Below, one piece after another: positions 49,601-56,769 of a stretch of DNA of 64,000 nt. The position numbers were made by a program, and so were the translations under genes. Source of the stretch: Harmonia axyridis (lineage: Eukaryota > Arthropoda > Insecta > Coleoptera > Coccinellidae); the NCBI RefSeq assembly GCF_914767665.1, contig NC_059505.1, positions 35,027,506 to 35,091,505 on the forward strand. The letters are read 5' to 3'. Every line of letters starts with the position of its first letter. Position 1 is the stretch's first letter. Below the pieces are notes generated by a model. That model saw only the letters and a list, made by a program, of their open reading frames with translations, had not been told where the DNA came from and searched no databases.

Positions 49601-52600
49601 AATCAGTCTGTCCGCCGTATAACGTCCAGGATTTTTCTCCAAAACTTGAGAGTTATTCGCATAAAAATTTGTACAAAAATGATATCGCATTGATCTCCCA
49701 ATTTTGTGATCAAGATCAATTAATTTTCAAGGCAAAAAATTACTCACTGAAATATTGAAAAATTCATATGTACAAGAATCATAGAATTTATAATATTTTA
49801 TACAATATGAAGCTTTTTTATTCGAAAAATCAGAAAGAAGGCTATGCCAATTAAAATTCAAGGAAACGAAAAACATGACAAAAACTCTTTGAATCAAATT
49901 CTCCGTCGCTAAACCTGAATGCAGCTTCTGATGATAAGTAAGGAAGAAAGTAGTTAGTTGGGCTAACTATTTCACCTTGTGTGCAAAATTTGATCGGTCC
50001 AAATAAAGTAATTGCAGTTTTATCATAGATTAATAAACATAAATGTATGGAATATACGCAATTTTCACATGTCCCCAACATGGTTAGATTACGTTGTCGG
50101 ATTATGATATATTTTCAAATCCACAATTTTACTATATCGATGTAATGTATATTATATCGAATGAAATATATTTATTTGAGTGATTCCCGATTAAATATGT
50201 AAATTTCAATATTTGGAATCCGATATTTTTCCTAAATGTCAAATTTCTAATAAGCAGAATATTTATCATTTTCTGTATCTATCTACCTGCTGAAATCCAA
50301 GGTTTGGCAACTTTTGCTCTCCTAGTGTTATCGGTTGTTTCACGTCGTTTGGCGCGCTTGAAGTTTGTTTTCAGAATTTCTGGTATATTTAGGTAGTTAT
50401 TTCAATATATTTTGAGTTACTATTTAAGATTGATTCACTATGGGACATAAGAAGTGCGTTTTTTGTGTAGAAACTCGTGATTTGAGTGAAATATCGTATC
50501 ACTGATATGTTTTCATTTCCGCGCGCTTCATGTCAAATTTGATAGTTCATGTTGGAGACAAAATTTGCTTACTGAAAATGACATGTGCTCCCTTTATCTA
50601 TATTTAATACTCTGAGAGTTTTATAGATGATAATTATTGTTCATGAAATTAGAAAGTTTGGCCAATTTTCAATTTTCCCATGAATTTCTACAGTGTTACT
50701 TTTTTGACCGGCCGTGGGCGGGCAAAAAGTACTGTTTTTGTACGCTTACGGTCAGATGGCGCAGTAACGCCTGTGAAATCCAACTTGCAACATTACGAAC
50801 TGATTTAAATAGATAATGAAATCTGCATTTTCGTTTGCGTGAAAATTTTTTTTTCCTGCACCTTGATAACTTTTTCTATACGTAATTATAAAATTGAAAA
50901 TAATATACCTATGAGTAAAACGAGTGGAATTTCCTCCACAGCATCGGCTGAGTCATCTTCAACGAAAACAATAAAAAACAAATTCCTGGTAACATCCCAC
51001 AACTTATCACATCACTTCTCAAAAACACCAGTAGTATTTTTCAAATAAAAACACTGCTAACAATACCTATAGTTCAAGAAAACTTAAAATTTTCCACATC
51101 CCCGTGAAAAACATCGCGTAACGTTTTTCCGCACCGGCAAAAATCAGCGATCTGCGAAACTTCGGACGAATTTTTTTTTCGCCTGACCGCAGCATGTGAC
51201 TCCGTCTCGAAAGTTGTCGAACCACCGGCCGAGAACACACCACACCTGCAACGGCACGAGTTCGGGCCCAACCTTCACTATATAGATCCGTGCACCTCGA
51301 GAACCTGCTACATCGTTAAATTGGATTATCAATTCGCTGATAAAAACGACGCCTTTCCATTGTGTGCGCTAGTTGCAAAGTTAAACATCGTAAAAACGTT
51401 GTAAAACGCCCCCTATAATGGTTTCTTACTTTTGCGTCGTTGCGTTGTCTAGAAATCGTCGCGTCGGTGGTCACCCTTACATTTTGTGCGGGCGTAGAAA
51501 TAACATTCTGGGAATAACTCTTCTGACTCAGCGAGTATGTTTATATTCACGAAAACGATTGATGATCTTTGGATATGGAAAATAATTTAAACAACCTCTG
51601 GAACTTTAATATTTTCACAATTAAAGAAAATATGTCTATTCACTATCCAGATCTGTTCTTGAGAAATTTTGGAATTTTAAGCCTTATTTTTGATGAAAAA
51701 AAAACAGTTATTGAACTGTTTCATCCTTCTACTTCTAGAAAACGATCAATAAATCTTTTGCAAAATAAATCAGGATTAAGATTTTCAAAATTTCGAAACA
51801 ATCATGGAATTCCAAATGTGTAATGATGTTTTTGCTAATTATAATAATTTTCTCTTATGAATGTTGAAGAATAAGTGCAACAAATTCATTCAGAAAATAA
51901 TTCTGTATGAAAAAAAATTGAGTTTACAATATAACTTTTGCAAATACTTCATATTCCGAGAGTGAGAGAAAAAATAATATGCCACTGAAATATTAACAAC
52001 TGAAAAACATTTTAAATTGCTCCATCAATAAATCACTCATACGTTTTCTTCGAATAGGGCGCTCTTTTTAAAACAAAAAAATAATAACTTAAAGCCATTA
52101 TCAAAAACTATCCAATAATAGATAATGCATTAAACTGCAAAATGCTAAAAAATTTGTTGCATGAAAATGATGCCCCATAAGAAAAAAACATAAGGAAATT
52201 TGTATCATAAATTGAACGAGGAATTGAAAAAATGATTTTAGTATGAAATAACTCAGTGGCGTACCCTCATTACTTACAATGATAAATATAAAATTCTTGA
52301 TTGCAGGTACAGGATGGTCCAAATTGGACACTTTAGCATGGGAAGTCATATTTCTATACTAGATAGATGAAAACTGATGTCGGTGTCTGAGGCCCAATTT
52401 TCAAGAGAAACTCATTGGAAAAACCGCAACTCCATAGCTATCGCCGTTACATAGTTACATGGTGTTTTCCGAAAATGTTCATTTTCTAAATATTGCGATA
52501 ATTTTTTTTCTGATGAAAATTTTTCATTTCTGTGAAAACCGTCTTGTGGAAACTTTTAATGTAGAATTCAATTCGATAAAGCTGAAAATTACAATTCCGA

Positions 52601-55600
52601 AAATTTAGCATATTTGTTATTTTTCTGAAGTCATGTTCGATGTCCCAAAAGGTGGCCGGTTAGGTTGCCTGACCTAACGTCTATGGTCAGGTTGGGACTT
52701 CGAACATGACTTCAGAAAAATATCAAGTATGCTATATTATTCAAATAGTAATTTTCAGCTCTATCGGAATATCTAGAAATATACGATATCTCATGAAATA
52801 TCAGTTTGCGGAAAATTAATTAACGTCATTGAATTCAACATAAAAAGTTGCTACCGGTTTTAACAAAAATTAAAAATTTTCAACAGAAAAAAAGGAAGAG
52901 CAATATTTCGAAAATGAACGTTTTCGGAAAAACACCCTGTAACTATGTAACGGTGATATCTATGGAGTTTCGCTTTTCGCCAATAAGTTTCTCGTGAAAA
53001 TTGGCCCTGTGACACCGACATCAGTTTTTGTCTATCTAGTATAGAAATAGGACTTCACATTCAAAAATTTTTTGACCCACCCTGTACATATGCAGCAATA
53101 CACAAATAGTCCGTTTTTAAGAAAAACTTCAACACCCCACCACATATATTGGAAACGAAACATTTTCGAACAAAAATTATATAGCAAACTGTCATTATTT
53201 GCAGAATCACCTCCCCAAGTCTTTCGCACTCATTTACCAACATCCTGTATGTATATACGTTACAACCTCGTTCCTCCAACAAGGTCTAGTAGTTTGGTTT
53301 TTAAAACGCTTAGCCAATCCTGATAGCCCTGGGTTCAATTCCGAATAAGTTGAATATTTTTTTCATTTAATAATTTTTTTTCGGCAACCGTCCGGGAAGT
53401 GCTCACTTTCCGGACGCTTTTTCTCTGAGAAAGTAGCATTTCCCGGCCTAGTCCGGAAAGTACGTACTTCCCGGACTAGGCCGGAAAAGAATCATAGAAT
53501 CCATAGCAACCGAGATAACGGCTGACAGTTCATATGAAATTAGTTGTCAAAAATTTGCATGTTTTTTTATCGCAATCGCAATAAAATATGGAAAGCAGCA
53601 GCGATAGTGTTATTTTACATGGTTGCCGAAAAAATATTGTACGCAACACGCCCGAAAATGGTTTTTTTGGACTCACAGACTTCCAGGACTCGCTTACGCT
53701 CGTCCTGGAATTTTGACTATTCGTCCAAAAAAACCCTATTTTCCGGACTTGTTACGTAAATTACTATTTTTATCCAGAAAATCGCAGTTTTGTTTTTTCG
53801 ACTTTTAGGTTCTAAAAATTCCAAAAAGTAAACTGGGAAAGTTTCAAAAGGGAGATTGAATGTCTTGGAAAGATTCCAAATATTGTTTACCAAACATCAA
53901 CAAGAAGCAATTTCTGTTCTGCAATTTTGACTTGATTTCTAATTTCGACAATAATCAACAAAATTTGAGTCAATTTTCTCCAATCGTTAATATAATCGTT
54001 TCGACATAATAACTTGTATCATATCTGGAACTCTATAGGAACGGAGTTGTAACATTACCAGTTACAATTACTCAATTATATTTTTTACTCAATGACGGAC
54101 GACAATAAAATTGCTCGACTCTGAAAACCGACAACTATTATCTAGTGGCAAGGTTGTTTCTTGACTGTTCCCATTGAAGAAAAACACAATCTAGTTGATA
54201 TTCGCAGAAGACAATAGCTACCAGAGTCATAGATATGGTTGATTAATCCCAAAAGAAGAAATAATTGTACCTACAGAATTGACCTTGTTGACGTTAAAAT
54301 TTGTACAAATTTCCTAATGAGTATATCATCAAAACGGAATTCATTTATCTAATGATTCTATTGAAAATAAAACAAAAAACATCAACGTGAGCTATGAATC
54401 AAAGAGCATAAACCATCATCAATTTATATTTCTTTAAATTAATTTTTTCACTGAAGCTACTCCAATATCATATCAAAACGAGTAGGCTAAGCAGTGTTTA
54501 CCTATTGGGTGTACAACTTTGCTTCCGTCGTTTTGCAATAGATGGCTGTAGCGATAAGTGGTAGTCGAGATAAATAGATCGTAGATGTCATACAATAAGT
54601 TAAGGTATTTGTAAACATAACGCCATCGAAATATTAGTCGATTTGTGTCTGCATCATGAAGTTAGTCTCGATTGAACAAGTCAGCTTACGAGCCAAATTC
54701 TACTCATTTGCTGGAGGTTTTAATTTTCTGCTTCAATCTGAAGCAATTTGCGGCTGAGGCTCATCGAATGCTCTCAAATACCTATGGTGAGGCCGCTCTT
54801 AGTGAAAGAACGTGCCGAGAGTGGTTTCAACACTTCAAGAACGGTAATTTTGAAGTTAGGTCAGCATGGCGGTGGAAGAGAGAATGTTTTCGAAGATGCA
54901 GAATTGGAGGCATTACTTGATCAAGACTCGTGTCAAATGCAACAAGAATAGGCAGAATCTTTAGGAGTGACGCAACAAGCTATTTCAAAACGCTTGAAAG
55001 TCATGGGAATGATTTAGAAACAAGGAAATTGGGTGACGTATGAGTTGAAGCCGAGAGATATTGAACGGCGTTTGTTGCTTGTGAACAGCTGCTTGCAAGG
55101 CAAAGACGGAAAGGATTTCTGCATCGTATTGAGACTGGAGACAAGAATTAGCCCATTGCGATAATCCCAATCGCAGAAAATCATGAGCATATCCCGGTCA
55201 TGCTTCCATATTCACGGTTCCAAGGTCATGCTCAGTAAGGTGGGTCCAGCTCGACGTAGTGTATTATGACATTATGAGTTGTTGAAACCGAATGAAACAC
55301 AGGCCATCGTTATCGAACACAATTGATGCGTTTGAACTGAGCATCGAAAGACAAACGGCCGCAATACAACGACATGATAAATCAATTTCACGAAAATTTT
55401 CAATATGTATTTAAAAAAAAATTACGAAAAAATTAAAAGTTCCTACATGGGAAGTTCATACCATACTTCCGATTGTTACGATGACGTAGATAGCGAGAAA
55501 GGCTGTAGTTAACCGATAGTCCATTATTTCAGGATTTATAGGCTATAAACTGAAATTTTCGAAGAATAGTATATTTTAGATCACATCTCGATCTATAAAA

Positions 55601-56600
55601 AACGTTATTGTTTGAGGATGCTATGACCAATATTTCAAGAGATATTACGGTTTTTGTGTAGAAATTCATTTTTTACGGTTTTTTTCCAAATTTCGAATTC
55701 GAAATTCTTATAAACTGTTATCTTTCGAACAATCAGTGAGCGATGTTAGAATAAAACCATCCCCAATGAGCCGAATTTCGTACTCACTCGAAAATTTTCA
55801 CGAAAATTTACAATGCCTAACTCTTAAAAAAAAAACAAAGATTGAAAGTTCCTACATGGGAAGTTTACACCATTCTTCCAATTGATACAATGACGTAGAT
55901 CTCGAAAAAGGCTGTAATTAACCGATAGGTCCATTATTTCAGGATTTATAGGCTCTATACTGGAATTTTCAAAGAAAATTAATTACAGTATTCAGTAGGT
56001 TATTCGATTCAATCATGGTAAGTTACACGCTTCAACAACGTTCAGAAATTGTGAATATTGACTTAGAGCCGATGTAAAAGTCAAAATATTACTGTAACTT
56101 CTTGAACTTGTTAAGTATTTTTTCCATAAGCAAAAAAAAATACTGCATAAAAGTTAAGAGCTCAAAATTTCAAAATCAAAATTATCACCTCACTCAACGA
56201 TCCGGTGGATGAATTACTAAGCTCTCAAATAGTTCAAACCATTTTAAAGGTCGAACCAAGAAATTTCATACCACGCGTATCTCCTTACAAAGATAATACA
56301 TAATTCTAAAATAAACCAGCAGATGGCTGTCCTCAGTCAAGAGTCAAGACTCATTCTTCTCCGCGAAACCGAAAACGCTCTCTTATCGATCCCGCCTTAA
56401 AAATAGCACACGCCCAACTCCATTCACGCCGGCCGGCACACAACACGATGATTCATTAATAAACACGAAACAACGCAAATCGAAAACATACTCACCACCA
56501 AACTTCGTCAACGTGTCCGCTCTCAGTTTATACTTGGGAATCTGTTCCTCCAGGAGACTGATGATCTCGACTTCCGGAAGTGCCTCCCGACTACAAAGCT
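28431..56600 (-). CDS. milt: Milton/TRAK mitochondrial kinesin adaptor, 13 coding exons (5' end not found)
   Basis: Thirteen exons with GT-AG borders and matching phases give 914 residues after an unfound start: 56496-56600, 48373-48477, 46251-46327, 45067-45319, 43035-43151, 39328-39458, 34743-35041, 33062-33505, 31824-32033, 31157-31464, 30778-31034, 30240-30453 and 28431-28657. The first seven exons encode the HAP1_N coiled coil (DRVSQMTKTYDDIEAVTRLL, EKDLELTARIG). Then comes the Milton/TRAK region (YKKVFETV; LPEKLQIVKPMEGS; TLHHWSQLAQPSF) and a Ser/Pro-rich tail ending FGRKGGLF. The family links kinesin-1 to Miro on the mitochondrial outer membrane. Exon 1 needs one upstream base, so at least one more 5' exon exists. 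Introns are full of transposons. Confidence 0.93.
28955..29881 (+). mobile_element. Rosa-like (DD41D) mariner, internally deleted, copy 1
   Basis: Flanked by TA on both sides, with ends ACGGGTGTTTTTTTCGAGGT and, inverted, AAGGGTGTTTG. The transposase begins MNRLTPEQRLQIVQFYFENN (29067), then jumps after YRALRP to SDEAHFWLNGYVNKQNW, losing the middle of the N-terminal region. From there it reads cleanly to MPEIIFKM (stop by 29778). It has GGIIGPYFF, FQQDGATCHTA and PLDYF; the second and third Asp are separated by 41 residues, the spacing of the rosa group. Located in the last milton intron. Confidence 0.8.
30240..30453 (-). CDS. milt: milton exon 12
   Basis: Encodes SIVGRIERIGISNLMGNPGS and a Pro/Ala-rich end (SVHSAPAPAP). 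The donor GTAAGTATA splits a Ser codon completed by exon 13. Confidence 0.85.
30546..30680 (+). pseudogene. Mariner transposase C-terminal fragment
   Basis: The + frame reads KKFDSNEEVIEKIEANFES, RDKSFYTKGIEELEERW and stops at 30678-30680. This is the usual C-terminal end of a mariner transposase. No terminal repeats were seen. Confidence 0.6.
30778..31034 (-). CDS. milt: milton exon 11
   Basis: Encodes a Ser/Pro-rich part (KAVTPSAINSPSGPNSFTPT), LPQLILSSVPQFLRD and the basic KKKTSFRASRRGKKAE. The acceptor is TTTTTACAG and the donor GTGAGTTTG. Confidence 0.85.
31157..31464 (-). CDS. milt: milton exon 10
   Basis: Encodes an acidic segment (GLEDLEEDEEYSNPGK), TSMVMHPDDGTFITPSN and SSIQNSPPQTPMLSRRNSCS. 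It starts after CTATTACAG and ends with donor GTGAAC. Confidence 0.88.
31824..32033 (-). CDS. milt: milton exon 9
   Basis: Encodes YDGETSVPFGCRTPDSLM and the diagnostic TRAK block LPEKLQIVKPMEGSLTLHHW followed by SQLAQPSFAGLLEERPGVK. Confidence 0.95.
32208..32866 (-). mobile_element. Hairpin-ended element H, copy 2
   Basis: On the + strand: conserved terminus AATAGTTATTTATGCAACAAG (32208-32228), then a ~105-bp hairpin (arms TGTTTATTGCACTCGACGTG / CGAGTGCAATAAACA, loop GGCCGATAGGCC). ACAAAATTTTTTCTACGTTC follows at 32340-32359, and its inverted copy GCATGAATGTAGAAAAAC at 32844-32861. The stem motif GTGCAATAAA recurs in the body as a second inverted repeat at about 32764-32800. It lies in the intron between milton exons 8 and 9. 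Confidence 0.6.
33062..33505 (-). CDS. milt: milton exon 8
   Basis: Encodes VPQYKKVFETVRCASRSS, a long Ser/Gly-rich low-complexity region, and GATDIEAALKRLTPGEVLA. It starts the Milton/TRAK domain. Unusually GC-rich for the window. Confidence 0.92.
33681..33798. repeat. Near-perfect 118-bp palindrome (foldback MITE)
   Basis: GGTATTATGAAGG, CGACGGTTCAACCGTTGCGT and CAACTACCAAATT are repeated in inverse order after a short loop, ending CCTTTATAATACC. It is in a milton intron, 180 bp from exon 8. No ORF. Confidence 0.75.
34175..34640 (-). mobile_element. MITE family M1, copy F (right end truncated)
   Basis: Starts CATAGAGTAATGAACATAG and follows the family consensus in reverse orientation up to GAGTGAAATATCGTAT. 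It then stops before the other terminus, about 100 bp from milton exon 7. Confidence 0.7.
34743..35041 (-). CDS. milt: milton exon 7
   Basis: Encodes CLGDNEELSSLLQITKDNQ, the end of the HAP1_N coiled coil (ARYYEVHNLLQDAQEQIRK), a basic RKKQQPGARISFFSSL and ADSGISES. The donor is GTGAGTATC. Confidence 0.92.
35215..36484 (-). mobile_element. Mariner-like element remnant with intact end pair
   Basis: The ends AAAGGGTTTTCCAATAAGAG and, from the right, AAAGGGTTTTGCAATAAGAA form inverted repeats. The - strand frame at 35685-35870 reads NRRLIVEKPLYPHCITF and GGIGPYLFENEAGVTVIVN, mariner transposase between the first two catalytic Asp residues. The downstream portion is frameshifted. The MITE at 8081-8245 shares its ends. 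Confidence 0.6.
36485..37960. other. milton intron, nothing recognised
   Basis: Short frames only; the longest (36686-37042, - strand) matches no family I know. No terminal repeats seen. Confidence 0.35.
37960..39270. repeat. Minisatellite, ~180-bp purine-rich unit, about seven imperfect copies
   Basis: Recurring blocks GTTACGGAGCAAGGAATATA, AAATCCTCAGCAAGAA, TGACTTCTTTCT, CATGAATTGGGAA and ACATTCTGAGGAAAAGGAAG appear in the same order. Anchors near 38075, 38252, 38440, 38618, 38750, 38917 and 39113 give spacings of 130-196 bp. It lies between milton exons 6 and 7, ending about 60 bp from exon 6. Confidence 0.7.
39328..39458 (-). CDS. milt: milton exon 6
   Basis: Encodes CANSSMGYLEGEIDRLKDET and QDQLKINEERFVK. 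The acceptor TTGATTTTCCAG gives the short form. The frame is also open a further 277 bases upstream to another acceptor at 39735 (see separate entry). Confidence 0.88.
39459..39735 (-). CDS. Candidate 5' extension of milton exon 6 (alternative acceptor)
   Basis: The exon 6 frame stays open back to a strong acceptor (TTTCTCCTCAG before 39735), so a 408-nt exon in phase 0 is possible. It reads QSIFSIPVRDRTKLLHN, SLRTSSSRNVRIGSRN and TISGTKSYLDFPACANSS. It is basic, Ser-rich and not coiled coil. An upstream exon ending in phase 0 would be required. It has no Met upstream of GYLEG. Confidence 0.35.
39779..39883 (-). CDS. Candidate cassette or alternative exon of milton, 105 nt
   Basis: Bounded by AG at 39884-39885 and a consensus donor GTAAGT at 39773-39778. 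Its phase (2 + 102 + 1) fits exactly between exon 5 and exon 6. The frame reads PCKTTFAGTHFTHFDFSGAP and ends FISEADSD, GC-rich like the confirmed exons. Known Milton proteins align across the exon 5/6 junction without it, so it would be alternatively used. Its acceptor has a poor pyrimidine tract. Confidence 0.4.
40180..41341 (-). mobile_element. Mariner element pseudogene
   Basis: TA-flanked inverted ends with GTACAACTTTGCTTTCGTCG at the left and TACAATTTTGCTTACGCCGT read from the right. The - strand transposase starts near 41169 with FCFNMDKSAAEAHRMLSNTY and ERTCQQWFKHFKNGE (mariner N-terminal HTH). It continues after frameshifts with ETITGDRYRTQLMRLSR and NDRHDKVILQ. The catalytic Asp context is damaged. 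Full-length but dead. Located in a milton intron. Confidence 0.75.
41342..43034. other. milton intron, low-complexity AT-rich DNA
   Basis: About 42000-42430 consists of degenerate GAATTTCAGAATAG-type repeats of short period. Otherwise nothing is recognised. Confidence 0.35.
43035..43151 (-). CDS. milt: milton exon 5
   Basis: Encodes the coiled-coil stretch NLQDENKQLKVEFHRLAQ to LLSDLTGQL. The acceptor is GTTGTTGCAG and the donor GTGAGTATG. Confidence 0.88.
44230..45055 (+). mobile_element. 3' part of a non-LTR retrotransposon
   Basis: The + frame contains YWLTSGRLYPETDNFLQSFQ, DQVISSRNCCKHNMKD, NDDRC and YITSGC. After frameshifts come TARTVRKFLRGEGKTQGS and REREPEDLKK, ending in a TGATAAT-rich tail. 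These match the C-terminal part of a LINE protein common in insect genomes. Clade not assigned. Many stops; no promoter or RT core present. Confidence 0.6.
45067..45319 (-). CDS. milt: milton exon 4
   Basis: Encodes KEKDLELTARIGKELLQ and a heptad-rich coiled coil (KTELIQILTNDMDDACYEM). It ends with a split codon completed by exon 5. Confidence 0.92.
45828..46150. repeat. Three direct repeats of a ~45-bp unit in a milton intron
   Basis: Copies of TAAGTGTCACTTATGTGTTT followed by CATAATTTTTATATACT occur near 45834, 45900 and 46091. No ORF. Confidence 0.55.
46251..46327 (-). CDS. milt: milton exon 3
   Basis: Encodes LCSDRVSQMTKTYDDIEAV and TRLLEE, the most conserved TRAK/HAP1 stretch. The acceptor is ATATTTTCAG and the donor GTGAGTTTT. 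Confidence 0.92.
46916..48330 (+). mobile_element. Tc1-like element, nearly full length
   Basis: Inverted ends TATACTAACTGACAAAGAAA and (from the right) ATATACTTACTGATAAAGAA continue into CTGCAACA. About 1.41 kb, between milton exons 2 and 3. Encloses the transposase pseudogene at 47158-48180. Confidence 0.8.
47158..48180 (+). pseudogene. Tc1-like DD34E transposase pseudogene
   Basis: The frame from ATG 47158 to TAA 48178 stays in register for 340 codons and is broken only by stops at 47311, 47371, 47392 and 47947. It begins MPGARVRGIYRQLIEIERGQ with an HTH (LSFREIANRTNRNPSTV). It keeps SSDEFRFSLD, GVMVWGAIV, FQRDNARPHVARVS and DLSPIEHVWD. The last Asp and Glu are 34 residues apart. The C-terminus reads DHLIASMPRRVGECI. 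Confidence 0.8.
48373..48477 (-). CDS. milt: milton exon 2
   Basis: Encodes YENQDWFIPSPAL and KLSPDQIRETLNYF. The phase matches the exons on both sides, giving GGYENQDW and NYFLLCSD across the junctions. Confidence 0.9.
48944..49415. mobile_element. Foldback MITE with TACAGKGTGRTCC ends
   Basis: The ends TACAGGGTGATCCAACGAAA and TACAGTGTGGTCCTACGAAA (read inward) enclose a second, larger inverted repeat (ATAGGGATGA...GATAGTA... and its complement), with GAAGCGAAATTTTAG near the middle. No ORF. Confidence 0.65.
50024..50616 (-). mobile_element. MITE family M1, copy G (full length, perfect 8-bp duplication)
   Basis: Runs from CATAGATTAATAAAC to ATTTAATACTCTGAG and is flanked by the exact duplication AGTTTTAT (50016-50023 and 50617-50624). 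This copy defines the family's ends and the 8-bp target site. Confidence 0.85.
50689..51057. repeat. Possible short element with CAGTGTT ends
   Basis: ACAGTGTTACTTTTTTGACC at the left and AGCAGTGTTTTTATTTGAAA read from the right could be terminal repeats of a ~370-bp element. It contains a Ser/Thr-rich frame (MSKTSGISSTASAESSSTKT) of no known family. Confidence 0.3.
51080..51500 (-). promoter_or_regulatory. CpG-rich island inside the first long milton intron
   Basis: This stretch is far richer in CpG and GC than its surroundings and lies between exons 1 and 2. The - strand carries TATATAG near 51277. It could be an internal promoter or alternative first exon of milton. No in-frame coding exon with a phase-1 donor was found, so its role is open. 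Confidence 0.25.
52308..53086. mobile_element. Long foldback element (~780 bp) with central hairpin
   Basis: The arms (about 330 bp each) are inverted copies: TACAGGATGGTCCAAA...CTAGATAGATGAAAACTGAT...GGTGTTTTCCGAAAATGTTC on the left and their complement on the right, ending CCACCCTGTA. Between them GAAGTCATGTTCGATGTCCC and its complement form an inner hairpin (52626-52713) around a repeated TAGGTTGCC/CAGGTTGGG core. No transposase. Confidence 0.75.
53281..53345 (+). repeat. tRNA-like SINE head (fragment)
   Basis: An A-box-like GGTCTAGTAGTTTGG and a B-box-like GGGTTCAATTCC are spaced as in a tRNA, but no acceptor stem pairs. More likely a SINE head or tRNA pseudogene than a tRNA gene. Confidence 0.3.
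53372..53769 (+). mobile_element. Hairpin-ended element H, copy 3
   Basis: TTTTTTTTCGGCAACC at 53374-53389 recurs inverted as GGTTGCCGAAAAAATATTGT at 53621-53640. A hairpin follows (53649-53750, inner arms CCAGGACTCG/CGTCCTGG, outer arms around GGTTTTTTTGGAC), then the terminus GTTACGTAAATTACTATTT. A second palindrome lies in the body: CCTAGTCCGGAAAGTACGTA then CTTCCCGGACTAGG. The hairpin flank can be read as AEKILYATRPKMV, like VEKILYAIRAKIV in copy 2. Confidence 0.6.
54505..55440 (+). pseudogene. Mariner pseudogene, second copy of the 40-kb element
   Basis: Starts TTGGGTGTACAACTTTGCTT next to TA, matching the ends of the element at 40180-41341. The transposase fragments EAHRMLSNTYGEAALSERTC and WFQHFKNGN, then RLKVMGMI and later pieces, are frameshifted. 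The right end is missing. Near the 3' end it runs into the direct repeats at 55.4-56.0 kb. Confidence 0.65.
55385..55985. repeat. Direct duplication of a ~190-bp block
   Basis: AAAGTTCCTACATGGGAAGT, ATGACGTAGAT, GGCTGTA, TTAACCGATAG, CCATTATTTCAGGATTTATA and GGCT occur in the same order at about 55436-55560 and 55844-55970, with a period of about 407 bp. No ORF. Confidence 0.65.
56010..56100 (+). pseudogene. Start of a mariner transposase (short fragment)
   Basis: ATGGTAAGTTACACGCTTCA reads MVSYTLQQRSEIVNID, like the first residues of rosa-like transposases, and then stops. No further coding match. Confidence 0.35.
56496..56600 (-). CDS. milt: milton exon 1 of those found
   Basis: Encodes LCSREALPEVEIISLLEE and the basic KYKLRADTLTKFG, the start of the HAP1_N domain. 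The acceptor is TTTGTTTCAG and the donor GTGAGTATG. It enters with two bases of a split codon. Confidence 0.9.
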
Positions 56601-56769
56601 CTGAAACAAAACGAAGAGATGTTTTAGATATATTTCCTCTAGTCGTAGATCGAAAATAACAACGCTGTCTACGTTAGAAAGAGGAGGAAGAAGACGCCCT
56701 ATTTTTAAGAAAGACTAATGTTCGCTTTAGAGGGAATTTGCTCACCTCCATATGCCCAAAGTTATAATT

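Noticed and set aside
50689..50780. GGGCAAAAAGTACTG palindrome as another H-family hairpin
   Set aside because: Similar in style, but it lacks the conserved AATAGTTATTTAT terminus and an inverted 5' end.
53281..53345. Functional tRNA gene
   Set aside because: Box A/B-like motifs are present but the acceptor and anticodon stems do not pair.
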